Shown: positions 17,901 through 26,351, counted from the first letter of the stretch. The stretch: 64,000 nucleotides of DNA from Planctomycetota bacterium (GCA_017303555.1 JAFLCN010000008.1:85628-149627); one strand, 5' to 3'. Numbers and translations are program-made. Notes: generated by a model not told the origin, from the sequence alone.

Positions 17901-18488
17901 CCGGATGATCCAGTCCTGCACCTCGCGCAAGTACGCAGCGAGTTCGAGGTCGTTACTCAGCGTCTTGCCTTCCGCCGTGCGATAGACGCCTTCTTTCTGC
18001 CAGCCCGGTTTTCCGGGCGTGAACGTCGCACCTTTCCCCTGCGGTTTCTCAAACTCGACGGTGTACATGTACACCTCGCCCAGCCCGGTCGCGATCGGCC
18101 CCATGATTGTCCGTACGCCCGGCGGCAGTGCGTCCGATGCTTCGCGCAAGCGCTCGCCCACCTGCTGGCGTGCGAAGTAGATGTCCACACCGTCGTCAAA
18201 GACGGCGGTAACCTGTGAGAAGCCGTTCCGCGAAAGCGAGCGCGTGTACTGAAGCCCCGGAATGCCCGCGAGCGCATTCTCGAGCGGCCACGTCACCTGC
18301 TTTTCAACCTCGAACGGTGAAAGACTCGGCGCGATCGCGTTGATCTGCACCTGGTTGTTCGTGATGTCCGGAACGGCGTCGATCGGGAGCTTTCGGAGCT
18401 GAAAGAAACCAATGACGCCGACAATTGCTGTCAGAATGACCACCAGCCAGCGGCTGCGGATGGAAAAATGGAGAATGGATTCGAGCAT
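14979..18488 (-). CDS. Heavy-metal RND efflux pump, inner-membrane subunit (CzcA-like)
   Basis: This 1169-residue proton-driven transporter moves metal ions from periplasm and cytoplasm out through an outer-membrane channel. It has twelve predicted membrane segments, the first at residues 13-30. The fourth-helix signature DFGLIVDGAVIIVEN gives Asp429, Asp435 and Glu442, the charged triad of the CzcA (HME1-type; Co/Zn/Cd) pumps rather than the CusA copper type. A His/Glu-rich insert around residues 683-709 (GGHGDEHG, GGHAHEE) sits in a periplasmic loop and is not usual. It is about 100 residues longer than typical CzcA. It follows the adaptor gene by 27 nt. Confidence 0.93.
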   Translation of the reverse strand: MLESILHFSIRSRWLVVILTAIVGVIGFFQLRKLPIDAVPDITNNQVQINAIAPSLSPFEVEKQVTWPLENALAGIPGLQYTRSLSRNGFSQVTAVFDDGVDIYFARQQVGERLREASDALPPGVRTIMGPIATGLGEVYMYTVEFEKPQGKGATFTPGKPGWQKEGVYRTAEGKTLSNDLELAAYLREVQDWIIRPQLKGVKDVAGVDAIGGYVKQYHVQPDPMKLVSYGLTFADVIAALEKNNVSTGAGFVEHKGESYLVRATGRIQTPEELETIVVGTRNGVPVYVRDIIAPGGVGIGRELRTGSASENGEDVVVGTAIMLLGANSRTVAAAVDDKLSEIQRSLPEGIIAKTVLNRTKLVDATIATVEKNLIEGAILVIVVLLLMLGNWRAAIICSLAIPLSMLMTATGMVQSRVSGNLMSLGAIDFGLIVDGAVIIVENCLRRLAEEQHHKGRLLTLQERLEVVFDASKEVRKATAFGEAIIITVYFPILALSGVEGKMFHPMAITVILALISAFILSLTFVPAMVALCITGKVTEKDMFLVRWAKVVYEPVVKWAVRMRHAVVVVAVVAFFGSLALFTRLGQEFVPTLDEKDIAMHAMRIASTSLTQSQEMQRDVERTLSTFPEVKFVYSKTGTAELASDPMPPNVSDTFIILKDKGLWRSEAELDRLIAAKNEELEKLGGHGDEHGESEGGHAHEEVKAEGHKGKLIKLIELTMRTVPGNNYEFTQPIQMRFNELISGVRGDVAVKVYGDDFASMQKTASAVLAVLQSVPGAADAKVEQTEGLPVMTVEPDRAALARYGLNVSDLQDVVAAAMGGREAGLVFEGDRRFDLVVRLPDALRGNPDLLERLPIPLPQGRSEPAQPVKVAGIDGGTGLLKADREMGFIPLGSVAKVQVAEGVNQVSRENGKRRIVVQCNVRGRDLGSFVAEAQERMKQVSLPAGQWLVWGGQYENLVAAKQRLAIVVPVCFLLIFLLLFATFKSVKYSLLVFAAVPLGLTGGVLALWLRDMPFSISAAVGFIALSGVAVLNGLVMIIFINQLREKGERVEDAIIHGSITRLRPVLMTAMVASLGFVPMALARGTGAEVQRPLATVVIGGLISSTLLTLVVLPALYRLFTSTRNEAPSRPAPGSEAEGSGANSSPPDLSDPTQNAVPFHTPPPPPLPA

Positions 18489-18515
18489 TGTGTTTGTTCC
18501 TTGGATCGTGCGAGA

Positions 18516-19817
18516 TCAATGCTCGTGAGCCGCGGAGCTCTTCCCGAGTTCGGCCTTGAGGATGAACGTGCCGCGGACGACAAACTGCTCGCCTTCGATG
18601 AGCCCGGAGAGAATCGGAACCAGTCCGCCGATAGGAGCGCCCACCGTGACAGCGCGCTTCGCAAAGGTGTTCGGTTCGCCCTTCACGGGGACGAAGAGCG
18701 CGGGGCCGCCCTCAACCATCTGGATGACATCGCCGGGTACGGCAATCTGTGCTGGCCGTTCCGTGGCGCTCTGGAGCGCGATCTCCGCCTGAGCGAACAT
18801 GCCCGGCTTCATCACGGCAAGCTTGGAAGCGTCCGTCGGAACATCAATGCGCACCTGCGCCGTTCGCGTCGTCGGGTCGATCAGTGGCGCAACAAACGAT
18901 ACCTGGCCTTCAAACGCCGGCGCCTTTCCGTCCTCCGTCGGCAACGAACGCGAGCCGATTGTGACCCAGGCCTTGTTGCCAACGGCCAGTCCGCTCAGCT
19001 TTGCTTCGGGCACTTCCGCAAGCACCCAGAGCGTGGAAACGTCGGCGATGATGAGCAGCGACTCGCGATCCGGGCCGACGAGTTCGCCAAGTGTCGCTTC
19101 GCGCTGCACGATCACGCCATCGATCGGCGCCTTGATCGTCAGACGCGGGTTGATCTCGCCGCTGCCGAGCAGCGTCTCGATCTGTGCTTTCTTCATCCCG
19201 AGCAGTTGCAGTCGGCTCTCGGCCGCCAGCACCGAAGCGTCCGCCGCTTTCTGGGTCGCTTGTGCCGCCTTGTATTCCGCTTCCCGCTTCTGCACCTCGG
19301 TGAGCGAAACTCCCTGGGAACGCTCGTACAGACCCTTGCCCCGTTCCCACGCGATTTTGGCAAGTTCCACCGCAGGCACCGCAGATTCCGCCGCGGTCCG
19401 CTTCTGCATCAGGTCGGCCTGCGCCTCGCCGAGTTCCGGGCTCTCGACCGTCAGAAGATCCTGCCCCGCCTTGACCGCATCGCCGACACGCACATTGACG
19501 GCAGCGATCCGCCCGCGCAATTGCGATCCGACGTGCGCCATGGCCTCGGTGTTGAACGCAATCCGCGCAGGCGCGACGACCGTTTCCTGGAGATTCCATA
19601 ACTGAGCCGGCTGGGTTGCGATGTCGTACAGCTTCACCGCTTCCGCCGTGAGCTTCACCTCGTCGGCGTGTTCTTCTTCGCCTCCGTGGTCATGATCGTC
19701 GTGCGCCTCCGGCTTTGCCGCTGCCGGTGCGGGCTCGGTTCGCTTTGAACACGAGAGTGGGGAGGCCGCGAGGAAAACCGCGGCGGAAAGCAATGCAATC
19801 GGAAAAATGTTCTTCAC
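18516..19817 (-). CDS. RND efflux periplasmic adaptor (CzcB/CusB-like), lipoprotein
   Basis: The 433-residue membrane-fusion protein links the RND pump to the outer-membrane channel. It starts with a lipoprotein signal (LSC, Cys23) followed by a His/Asp/Glu-rich stretch (HDDHDHGGEEEH) that may bind metal. Then come the lipoyl-like half (RGRIAAVNVRVGDAVKAGQ), an alpha-hairpin of coiled-coil helices (about residues 125-215), the second lipoyl half (KAPIDGVIVQREATLGELV), and beta-barrel segments. Its start codon overlaps the stop of the TolC-family gene by 4 nt (ATGA), showing translational coupling. It is 27 nt upstream of the pump gene. Confidence 0.9.
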   Translation of the reverse strand: MKNIFPIALLSAAVFLAASPLSCSKRTEPAPAAAKPEAHDDHDHGGEEEHADEVKLTAEAVKLYDIATQPAQLWNLQETVVAPARIAFNTEAMAHVGSQLRGRIAAVNVRVGDAVKAGQDLLTVESPELGEAQADLMQKRTAAESAVPAVELAKIAWERGKGLYERSQGVSLTEVQKREAEYKAAQATQKAADASVLAAESRLQLLGMKKAQIETLLGSGEINPRLTIKAPIDGVIVQREATLGELVGPDRESLLIIADVSTLWVLAEVPEAKLSGLAVGNKAWVTIGSRSLPTEDGKAPAFEGQVSFVAPLIDPTTRTAQVRIDVPTDASKLAVMKPGMFAQAEIALQSATERPAQIAVPGDVIQMVEGGPALFVPVKGEPNTFAKRAVTVGAPIGGLVPILSGLIEGEQFVVRGTFILKAELGKSSAAHEH

Positions 19818-21238
19818 TTGTTCGACTCCGTGGAATCGGTCTTTGAGTTTGTGGTTTCGGTGCTGGGGTTGGTGGTATTGCTCGCCGGAAACGAGGTCGA
19901 AGGGCCTGTTGCGAGCAATGGCGTTGCAATGCCCGGCCCTCCCGCGGCACGCTGAAGCTGCGCGAGCGATCGCGCCGCCAGCCGGCGTGTTTCGAGTTCG
20001 CGAATCTCTGCAAGCCGCAGGTCTTCTTCCGCGAGAATCAAGGTTGATGCATCGACGTAGCCGGCGATGAGTGATTCGCGGGCAAGTTCGAGCCGGGATC
20101 GTTCCAGTGGAAGGAGATCGTTCTGAACACTCGCCAGCGTCTCATTTGCGGCGACCAGCGTCCGAAGCGCGACACGCGTCTGCTCGATGGACGTTCGTGC
20201 CGCGAGCGTGAAGTCATGGCGGGCTTCCATGATCTCCGCCCGGGCACGGTCGCTGCGAGCCTTTCCCGTGTCGAAGATCGGAATCGGCGTCGAGATCGAC
20301 GGGCCGGTGAACCACGCATCGTCACGCTGCGAATCCACGCCGAGGGATGCACCCTGCCAAACCGAAGCGCGGGCGAGCGCGAGGTTGTCGCCGAGCGCTG
20401 CGAGTCTCCATGAAATTGCCTGGAGTTCGGGCTGATGCTCGAGTGCCGATGCAACCCACGTTTTCTCGTCGGCGGGATTGATCGCGGCCGGCGCGAGCGC
20501 ATCGAGCGTCCAGCTTGCTTCACCCGATGGTTCACCGATCAGCCGCGTCAATTGCAAACGCTGGCGCTGCTGGTTGACGCGGGCGTCGCGCAGATCGATC
20601 GCAACTTGCGCCCGCCTTGCACGAAGCGACGTGACTTCTTCGCGTGTCCCTTCGCCCGAGTCGAGGCGGTCCTGTGCTGTTGCCGTCAGCTTGTCAAGCA
20701 AGGCAAGCCGGGCTTCGAGCAGCGGCGTCATCTCGCTCGCTGCCTGTGCGTCCGCATACTGAAGCTGAATCCGTTCGAGCGAATCGAGCGCGACAGCAAC
20801 AGCCCGTGCCGAAGCTTCGCGGAGCCGGTTGTCCGCCGCTCCCACCCGCTTGGGCATCGTCAGTATCTCGATGAAGTCCTGTGCCAGCGAGATTTCAAAC
20901 TGCGGCTTTCCCGGTCCCCAGCGCAGAATGAAATTGAGCACAGGGTTTGGGAGTAGCCGCGCCTGATCGGCATCCGCTGCCGCGATCCGCACGCGAGCCA
21001 GCGCCGCCTGGAGCGCCGGATCGGATTCAAGCCCTTGCTTGACAGCAGCGATCAGCGAAAGTGTGTCTCCGCTCACCTGCTCGTCAACGGGCATTTCTGA
21101 TCGATACGCAATCAATGCACCTGATCCCGAGGCGTTGTGAATCGCTTCGAGCGGGGCAGATTGAGATGGTGCAGTCTGGCAAGAAGCCAGCAGCAGGCCG
21201 ACACCGCTGAGCGCGATTGCGCACACGGGATAGTTCAT
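19814..21238 (-). CDS. TolC-family outer-membrane efflux lipoprotein (CzcC/CusC-like)
   Basis: This 474-residue protein should form the outer-membrane and periplasmic tunnel of the tripartite metal pump. It starts with a lipoprotein signal (LLLASC, Cys20). The two-fold helical repeat typical of TolC relatives follows: NPVLNFILRWGPG at the first equatorial region, long Ala/Arg/Leu-rich helices, and a second repeat with TPIPIFDTGKARSDRARAEI and SLIAGYVDASTLILAEEDLR. I choose the ATG at 21238, preceded by GAGG, over a longer frame that lacks a signal peptide at its N-terminus. The Thr/Ser/Asn-rich C-terminus is low complexity. The stop overlaps the adaptor start. Confidence 0.88.
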   Translation of the reverse strand: MNYPVCAIALSGVGLLLASCQTAPSQSAPLEAIHNASGSGALIAYRSEMPVDEQVSGDTLSLIAAVKQGLESDPALQAALARVRIAAADADQARLLPNPVLNFILRWGPGKPQFEISLAQDFIEILTMPKRVGAADNRLREASARAVAVALDSLERIQLQYADAQAASEMTPLLEARLALLDKLTATAQDRLDSGEGTREEVTSLRARRAQVAIDLRDARVNQQRQRLQLTRLIGEPSGEASWTLDALAPAAINPADEKTWVASALEHQPELQAISWRLAALGDNLALARASVWQGASLGVDSQRDDAWFTGPSISTPIPIFDTGKARSDRARAEIMEARHDFTLAARTSIEQTRVALRTLVAANETLASVQNDLLPLERSRLELARESLIAGYVDASTLILAEEDLRLAEIRELETRRLAARSLAQLQRAAGGPGIATPLLATGPSTSFPASNTTNPSTETTNSKTDSTESNK

Positions 21239-21350
21239 TCCGGAATCCTCGTTCAGAGGCAGGTCAGTATGTGGTGGGACGCAGATTCGAGGGAAAGCGA
21301 CATGTGCGAGAACGCGCACATTGCTTGCGGCGAAGTCGAATCGCGTCAGG

Positions 21351-21776
21351 CTAGATTTGGAGGATCGTCACGCGCAAGGCGGACAACTGCGGCACTGGCC
21401 GCAAAGTGCTTTCGCGGGGTGTCGGATGCCCAATGGCCGCGTTGATGAGCGCGACAGGCATCTCAAGAATCGCCACCGGAAGGTCCAACGCGATCGCCGC
21501 AGGTAGGGTCTTTGCCTCACGCTGCTGGAGCGTGGTCAAATCAAATTCGACCGGCAGATCGCGGCATGGCCCATCGGTGCCGTCAGCGGTCGGTCCCGCC
21601 GCAGGATGACATGCCTCGGTGCATCCATTTTCGCAGGCCCCGTCACAATTCACTTCCACCGCGACGTGACCGTGCTGCGACACGCAAAGCACCATTCCCG
21701 GACGTGCCACGGCTGCCAAGGCTACAAGAGCCATGCAGAGCCACGCCATCAGGGTTGTCGTACCGCGAGTTGCCAT
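21351..21776 (-). CDS. Small Cys-rich secreted protein heading the metal-efflux operon
   Basis: The 141-residue product has an N-terminal signal (hydrophobic core about residues 9-25), then a Cys cluster: LCVSQHGHVAVEVNCDG, ACENGC, TEACH and PCRD, seven Cys in total. A hydrophobic C-terminal half with no further Cys follows. Two segments with His and Cys (QHGHVAVE and CTEACHP) could bind metal. It is the first gene of the run toward the TolC-family protein (112 nt apart). TAAAGT lies 9 nt before the ATG and may be a -10 element. Small Cys-rich secreted proteins often start czc-type operons in Gram-negative bacteria; the function is not known. Confidence 0.7.
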   Translation of the reverse strand: MATRGTTTLMAWLCMALVALAAVARPGMVLCVSQHGHVAVEVNCDGACENGCTEACHPAAGPTADGTDGPCRDLPVEFDLTTLQQREAKTLPAAIALDLPVAILEMPVALINAAIGHPTPRESTLRPVPQLSALRVTILQI

Positions 21777-22440
21777 CGCTGAGTTACTTTAGCCCGCAAC
21801 TTTCAAAAAGGTTCATCCGGTCATTCCTCTGTTCGGTTCAACGGCCTTGCGGGTCAAGAGTTTTTCGTGGGTTGATTCTGTGGGGATATCAAACTTCGCT
21901 GTTCTTCCGCAACCTTCCCGAAGCGGGAGCGAACCGAACACCATGCCCGATCAATTGATCGCGGGCATCGGGCGAACGAGCCCGTTGACAACCTGATGCT
22001 TTTTCCGGCAGGACGCGCGTGCGTTCGATTCGCGGCGGGCAATTGATGCCTCCGTGGTTTCACGGCGTTCTTGTTGAGGCCTTTGGCCTCATCCTTTTTC
22101 CGCTCCTCCGCGTTCCGGAGTTCGAGCGCCCTGCCAACAACTTGTTGTCCTTTGGCTGATCACCGTTTGGTCGATCGCCCTTGGTGATGTCTCCTCTCTG
22201 TCGCGTCCGGCGATCGTTTTTCCCCATTGCCGGCCGCGACGGTTTCTCTGCACACACGTGCGGATCGGTGATTCCGTGCGCGGCCCTGGCGCGGGCTGGT
22301 GTTTTTGCGCACGGATGTCGGCGGGCTTTGGGCGGGCGGTTTGTGGGGGCGTGGGGGTGCGTGGGGAGTACAAGCAGTGGGCACAGCGCCCGTGTCGTTC
22401 CGGCGCGGGCGCTGTACCTCTGCCCCGAAAGGGTGGGCGT
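21777..22440. other. Gene-poor interval between metal locus and pilin-like gene
   Basis: I see no supportable coding sequence here on either strand. Open frames are low-complexity Arg/Pro-rich products of high GC. It holds an imperfect palindrome at 21943-21968, whose core CGATCAATTGATCG is perfect, and a terminator-like hairpin on the plus strand at 22075-22099. The last ~180 nt is G-rich leader for the pilin-like gene. A small RNA ending at the hairpin is possible but not shown. Confidence 0.5.
22075..22099 (+). terminator. Terminator-like hairpin without an upstream gene
   Basis: TGAGGCC / GGCCTCA with loop TTT is followed by TCCTTTTT on the plus strand. No plus-strand gene is visible in the preceding 300 nt, so it may end an unannotated RNA. 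Confidence 0.5.
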
Positions 22441-23496
22441 ATGTCCAGGCGTGCTTTCACGGTTGTTGAGCTGATCGTCGTCCTGTTCATCGTGTTCGTC
22501 ATCGTCGCAGCGTTGATGCCTGCCGCCGGACGGCGGTCGCATCGCAATTCCCGCCAAATCCGAGATGGAATACAGGTGCGATCGATTCACCAGTCAATGG
22601 TGACATGGGCCGGTCAGAACCAGGACAACTATCCGATCCCGAGTGAAATCGACCTGAACGACACGATTCCCGGTACCGACACCCAGACGCCCGGCCGCGA
22701 AGCAACCAAGTACGGCAAAGACCTACCGCGTTTCGCGATGTCGTTACTGATCTATAACGGCTCATTCGGACCCGAACTCCTCGTGGGCCCGGCAGAAGTG
22801 AACGGCTCCATTCGAGTGAACTCGATCTACCAATTCAAGGATCCAGACGCCGTCGCGCCCGAGAAACGCTCGAAGGCAATTCTCGATCCCGCATTCGCTT
22901 GCTACCCGGAGGAAGTGGGCGGTGATTCGCCGATGCCCGGCGCGTACTCCGGTGCTCCGGGCGGCTGCTCGTATGCGTTCGTTCCGTTTGTCGGCGCGCG
23001 ACGATCGATGTGGCAATCCACATTCGATGCATCGCAGGTTGTCCTCGGCAATCGCGGCCCGTGGTACCAGCTCGATCCAAAGGGCAATTGGTCCCTCGAC
23101 CCAACCGACCGCCGCGGCAAGAACAACACGCCCGCCACACAGTCGAACACGCTGCTCATCCACGGAGGTCGCAGCTCATGGGAAGGCAATGTGGGGCGGA
23201 ACGACAACTCAGTTGCATTCGAGACAAGGCCCGATTCCGAGAATCTAGCGATCAATTACGCCGCCGCGCTCGCCGCGGCAGGCATCCCGAAGTACGACAA
23301 CATCTTCGCGAACGAAGACGAGAACGGCGACGGCAAGACGTATTCCCGCGCCGACGATCGCATCACTCCCGCCAACTTCGACAAACGGAAGAACAACCTT
23401 CTCCGCTGCTGGGGAGGCGATGGCACCGGCAAAAACGTCACGATCGATCCGGCGACGAAGCAGATCACCTCGATCATCGACTTCTGGTATGACTGA
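22441..23496 (+). CDS. Type IV pilin-like / type II secretion pseudopilin-like protein
   Basis: The 351-residue product has a short basic leader (MSRRA) and then FTVVELIVVLFIVFVIVAAL, a class III prepilin signal with cleavage before Phe and Glu at +5. The rest is a large, mostly hydrophilic domain with several Trp and Gly/Asn-rich loops and a DENGDGKTYSRADD calcium-loop-like motif near residue 300. Planctomycetes encode many such long pilin-like proteins; most are of unknown function. The ATG is preceded by GAAAGGGTGG. A longer in-frame start gives a Cys/Gly-rich leader incompatible with prepilin processing, so I reject it. It lies 100 nt upstream of rsmH. Confidence 0.75.
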   Translation: MSRRAFTVVELIVVLFIVFVIVAALMPAAGRRSHRNSRQIRDGIQVRSIHQSMVTWAGQNQDNYPIPSEIDLNDTIPGTDTQTPGREATKYGKDLPRFAMSLLIYNGSFGPELLVGPAEVNGSIRVNSIYQFKDPDAVAPEKRSKAILDPAFACYPEEVGGDSPMPGAYSGAPGGCSYAFVPFVGARRSMWQSTFDASQVVLGNRGPWYQLDPKGNWSLDPTDRRGKNNTPATQSNTLLIHGGRSSWEGNVGRNDNSVAFETRPDSENLAINYAAALAAAGIPKYDNIFANEDENGDGKTYSRADDRITPANFDKRKNNLLRCWGGDGTGKNVTIDPATKQITSIIDFWYD

Positions 23497-23596
23497 CTTC
23501 GCAGGAGCCCCCTCCCCGATGGGAGCGAGGGTTGGGGGTGGGTTTGTTTCACTTGCAATCGTTCCGAATCGAACATCAACGCGGTACTCTCTCCGC

Positions 23597-24556
23597 GTGT
23601 CCGCGCTGACCCACACTCCCGTCCTCCCGCGCGAAGTCGCGCAGGTGCTCGCGCTTCAACCAGGCGAGACCTACGCCGACTGCACCGCAGGTCGTGGCGG
23701 TCATGCCGCGTTGCTCGGTGCTCAAACGCAACCCGGCGGCCGCGTGATTCTGAACGATGCCGACGCTTCCAACCTGGAGTTTGCGGCAGCCCACGTCAGC
23801 CAGCAGGTCCCCGGCATTGCGATCAGCCGTTTCCAGGGCAACTTCGCCTTGCTCCCCCGAGAAATGGCTGCCGCCGGTTTGCAGGCAAACGCCGTGCTCG
23901 CGGACTTTGGGTTTTCCAGCACCCAGATTGAAGATCCCGCCCGGGGCTTCTCATTTATGAGGGCCGGGCCGCTCGACATGCGGTTTGATCCATCCCGAGG
24001 CTTGTCCGCTGCCGATCTCGTCAACACCGCCTCAGAACGCGAATTGACCCGCATTCTCCGCGACTTCGGGGAGGAACCGGGAGCCTTTCGCGTTGCTCAG
24101 GCGATTGTCCAGGCTCGCAAAACAACCCCAATCCAGACCACCGAAGCGCTCGCCGAGGTCATCCGCTCGGTCGTCGGCCGCCGCCCGGGAAGTGGGGTCG
24201 ATCCGGCCACAAAGTCGTTTCAGGCGTTACGGATCGCAGTCAACGATGAGATTGGCAGCATCGAGGCCTTGCTTTCCCAGATCGCTCGGGCGGCAAAGTC
24301 GCTCGCGGCAGTGTCCGGTAAGGGCGGCGGGGGGGTGGGGTCAGAACGCCTGTGGCTGGCGAAAGGAGCCCGAATCGCCCTGCTCACATTTCATAGCCTC
24401 GAAGATCGACCCGTAAAGACCCTCTTTGCCGATATCTGCAAGCAAGGGCTGGCAACGGACCTCGCTCGGGGTGGAATCACCGCTTCGGACGAGGAAATTC
24501 GGGCCAATCCTCGCGCGCGTTCCGCGCGACTCCGTGCGATCAGGTTGAACCCCTGA
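23597..24556 (+). CDS. rsmH: 16S rRNA (cytosine-1402-N4)-methyltransferase
   Basis: RsmH (MraW) methylates C1402 in the ribosomal P site using S-adenosylmethionine. The 319-residue product starts at GTG in VSALTHTPVLPREV, the canonical N-terminus. It then has the SAM motif YADCTAGRGGHAALL, ADFGFSSTQIEDPARGFSF, the GPLDMRFDP block, and the C-terminal LLTFHSLEDRPVKTLF. A Gly-rich insertion precedes LLTFHSLEDR. TACTCT lies 6 nt before the GTG and may be a -10 for a leaderless message. In many bacteria rsmH begins the dcw cluster after mraZ. Here mraZ is absent and a LysM gene follows. Confidence 0.93.
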   Translation: MSALTHTPVLPREVAQVLALQPGETYADCTAGRGGHAALLGAQTQPGGRVILNDADASNLEFAAAHVSQQVPGIAISRFQGNFALLPREMAAAGLQANAVLADFGFSSTQIEDPARGFSFMRAGPLDMRFDPSRGLSAADLVNTASERELTRILRDFGEEPGAFRVAQAIVQARKTTPIQTTEALAEVIRSVVGRRPGSGVDPATKSFQALRIAVNDEIGSIEALLSQIARAAKSLAAVSGKGGGGVGSERLWLAKGARIALLTFHSLEDRPVKTLFADICKQGLATDLARGGITASDEEIRANPRARSARLRAIRLNP

Positions 24557-24730
24557 TCAAAATCCGGATCGCCGGTGCTCCGCCCGCTACCATGCCCCGC
24601 GAGGCAGAGATGCCTCGCCTGAGGGGATTTGGGTTGCTTGTTAGTCGCTTGTCCCGGGGCAAGGAAGCACCGGGAGGCACGAAGAGGAGTAGCCGCGGCA
24701 GTTCCCGCGGCAGCGATCGAAAGATCGCGC

Positions 24731-25690
24731 ATGCGGAAGGATCCGTCAGACGTGACCCGGGAACTCAAACTCGCACTGATCGTCGGTTTCGCACTGGTTC
24801 TGACCGTCGCCATCCTGGTGAGCGATCACCTGTCGAAGGCGCGGACAGCGAACCTCGCTTCGGTCGGCGGCACGACCAAAGTCGTCGCGAAGGTGCCGGA
24901 CTCGCCCATCCGCAGCCTTGAAGATCTGCTCCCCGCTCAGTTGCCCCCTGCGATTGAAGTGACCTCGCCGGTCGCATCCGTCACCGAGGCACCGGCCCGC
25001 GAGGCCGAGCAGCCCGTGCAGATGACCGGTCCGGTCGTGATCGGACAGCAGCAGGTCACGCCCGGCCGCGATGTCAAGATCGCCGCGGGCCCTCAGGAGA
25101 GCGCTGGCTCGTTGAGCACTTCGATCCGTGAGCATGCCCAGACTCCGACGACCACCCTCGGCACTTCCACGGCCGTTCCGACGGGCGCGACCCCCCAGGA
25201 GATCGTCGCGAAGGAAGTGAAGAAAGCAGAGACCAAGCCCGCCCCGCTGGCCGGAGAGAAGACGTACAAGGTCGCGGAAGGTGACACCCTGTATGCGATC
25301 TGCCGCAAGCAGTACGGCGATGCGCACCTGTACAAGAAGCTCGCCGCGGCGAACAAGCTGAGCGAGTCGGCTGGTCTCAAGGTCGGCACGACGATCATCC
25401 TTCCGAGCAAGGAATCGCTGGGCGGCAAGTCCGAAACGGCCAAGCCCGAAACCAAACCCGAAAGCAGGGTCGCGGCCAAGACATCGCCGGCCAAGCCCGA
25501 AGCCAAGGCCGCCAAGGTCGAGGAATCCAAGAACAAGTCGTACCAGGTTCGCCCGGGCGACACGCTCTCGAACATCGCCCGCAAGGAACTCGGTTCGGCT
25601 TCGCGCAGCAGCGAGATCGCTTCGCTCAACCGCATGGACCCGGATGATGACCTGCTCGCCGGCGCGATCCTGAAGCTCCCGACGCGGTAA
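24731..25690 (+). CDS. Membrane-anchored protein with two LysM domains
   Basis: The 319-residue product has a cytoplasmic start, one membrane helix (about residues 13-32), a ~145-residue Pro/Thr/Ala-rich linker, and a first LysM domain (YKVAEGDTLYAICRKQYGD to GTTIILPS). A Lys/Pro/Glu-rich linker follows, then a second LysM (YQVRPGDTLSNIARKELGS to GAILKLPTR). LysM domains bind peptidoglycan, so the protein should hold the inner membrane to the wall or act in division. The ATG starts at RKDPSDVTREL; upstream codons in frame lack a sensible N-terminus. It sits between rsmH and the FtsL-like gene, the position of division genes in other bacteria. Confidence 0.85.
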   Translation: MRKDPSDVTRELKLALIVGFALVLTVAILVSDHLSKARTANLASVGGTTKVVAKVPDSPIRSLEDLLPAQLPPAIEVTSPVASVTEAPAREAEQPVQMTGPVVIGQQQVTPGRDVKIAAGPQESAGSLSTSIREHAQTPTTTLGTSTAVPTGATPQEIVAKEVKKAETKPAPLAGEKTYKVAEGDTLYAICRKQYGDAHLYKKLAAANKLSESAGLKVGTTIILPSKESLGGKSETAKPETKPESRVAAKTSPAKPEAKAAKVEESKNKSYQVRPGDTLSNIARKELGSASRSSEIASLNRMDPDDDLLAGAILKLPTR

Positions 25691-25751
25691 CTGGGAAGTG
25701 GGTGTTCGGTTGGGGGCGTTCAGGTTGGGGTTCGCGTTCAGGGAGGTCGGC

Positions 25752-26345
25752 GTGAGCGTTCAGCACCCAGGCAGCGGCGGCATCCTCTTCAAGCTCGGCT
25801 TGGTGGTGCTGTCGATTGGCGTGTGCGCGCTTTCGATGCTGGTGATGAGGCAGGCCCGGTTGCAGGCCGCTCACGAGGTCACTCAAACGCAGCTCCGAAT
25901 CCAGCGTGCCGACGAGCAGCTCTGGAAGATGCGGGCCGACATCGCCGGCCTTTCGAATCCGGCACGCATCCGCGAACTCGCCGGCAACATGGGCCCGATG
26001 CACGCGCTCATCAATCCCGTCGAGTATGCCGCGGCCCCGAGCACCAACCTCTCGATTCCGATGATCGAGAAAATGCAGCCAGTTAAAGGGACATCGAAAA
26101 CGGACGCGACCGGCAACAAGGCCGACAAGCCCGGGCCGTCGGCGTCTGATGCTCGGAAGGGTCCGGACAAGGCGCCGTCGAAATCGTCGGATAAGCCCTC
26201 TCCGGGCACTGCAAAGCCGGACCAGAAGAAAGACGGCAAGCAGGACTCGAAGCCAGAAAACAAACCGAAGCCCCGCCCGTCGAGCATTTCGCCGACCGGC
26301 CTCGCCTCGGTGCCGGCACCCAAGGTGCGGGATCTCAATCGGTAG
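25752..26345 (+). CDS. FtsL-like single-pass membrane protein with charged tail
   Basis: The 197-residue product starts at GTG, 5 nt after a strong GGGAGG. It has a short cytoplasmic N-terminus and one membrane helix (about residues 12-33). A heptad-like coiled-coil follows (RQARLQAAHEVTQTQLRIQ to MRADIAGLSNPARI), then a ~90-residue Lys/Pro/Asp-rich tail. Topology, coiled-coil and position directly before ftsI match FtsL, which joins the divisome with FtsB/FtsQ. FtsL is poorly conserved, so the call rests mostly on context. The long tail is unusual for FtsL. It ends 6 nt before the ftsI start. Confidence 0.65.
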   Translation: MSVQHPGSGGILFKLGLVVLSIGVCALSMLVMRQARLQAAHEVTQTQLRIQRADEQLWKMRADIAGLSNPARIRELAGNMGPMHALINPVEYAAAPSTNLSIPMIEKMQPVKGTSKTDATGNKADKPGPSASDARKGPDKAPSKSSDKPSPGTAKPDQKKDGKQDSKPENKPKPRPSSISPTGLASVPAPKVRDLNR

Positions 26346-26351
26346 CAACGC

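Noticed and set aside
22060..22590. A 176-codon minus-strand frame in the gene-poor interval
   Set aside because: The product is Arg/Pro/Asn-rich with no motif and overlaps the pilin-like gene start. I see only compositional openness.
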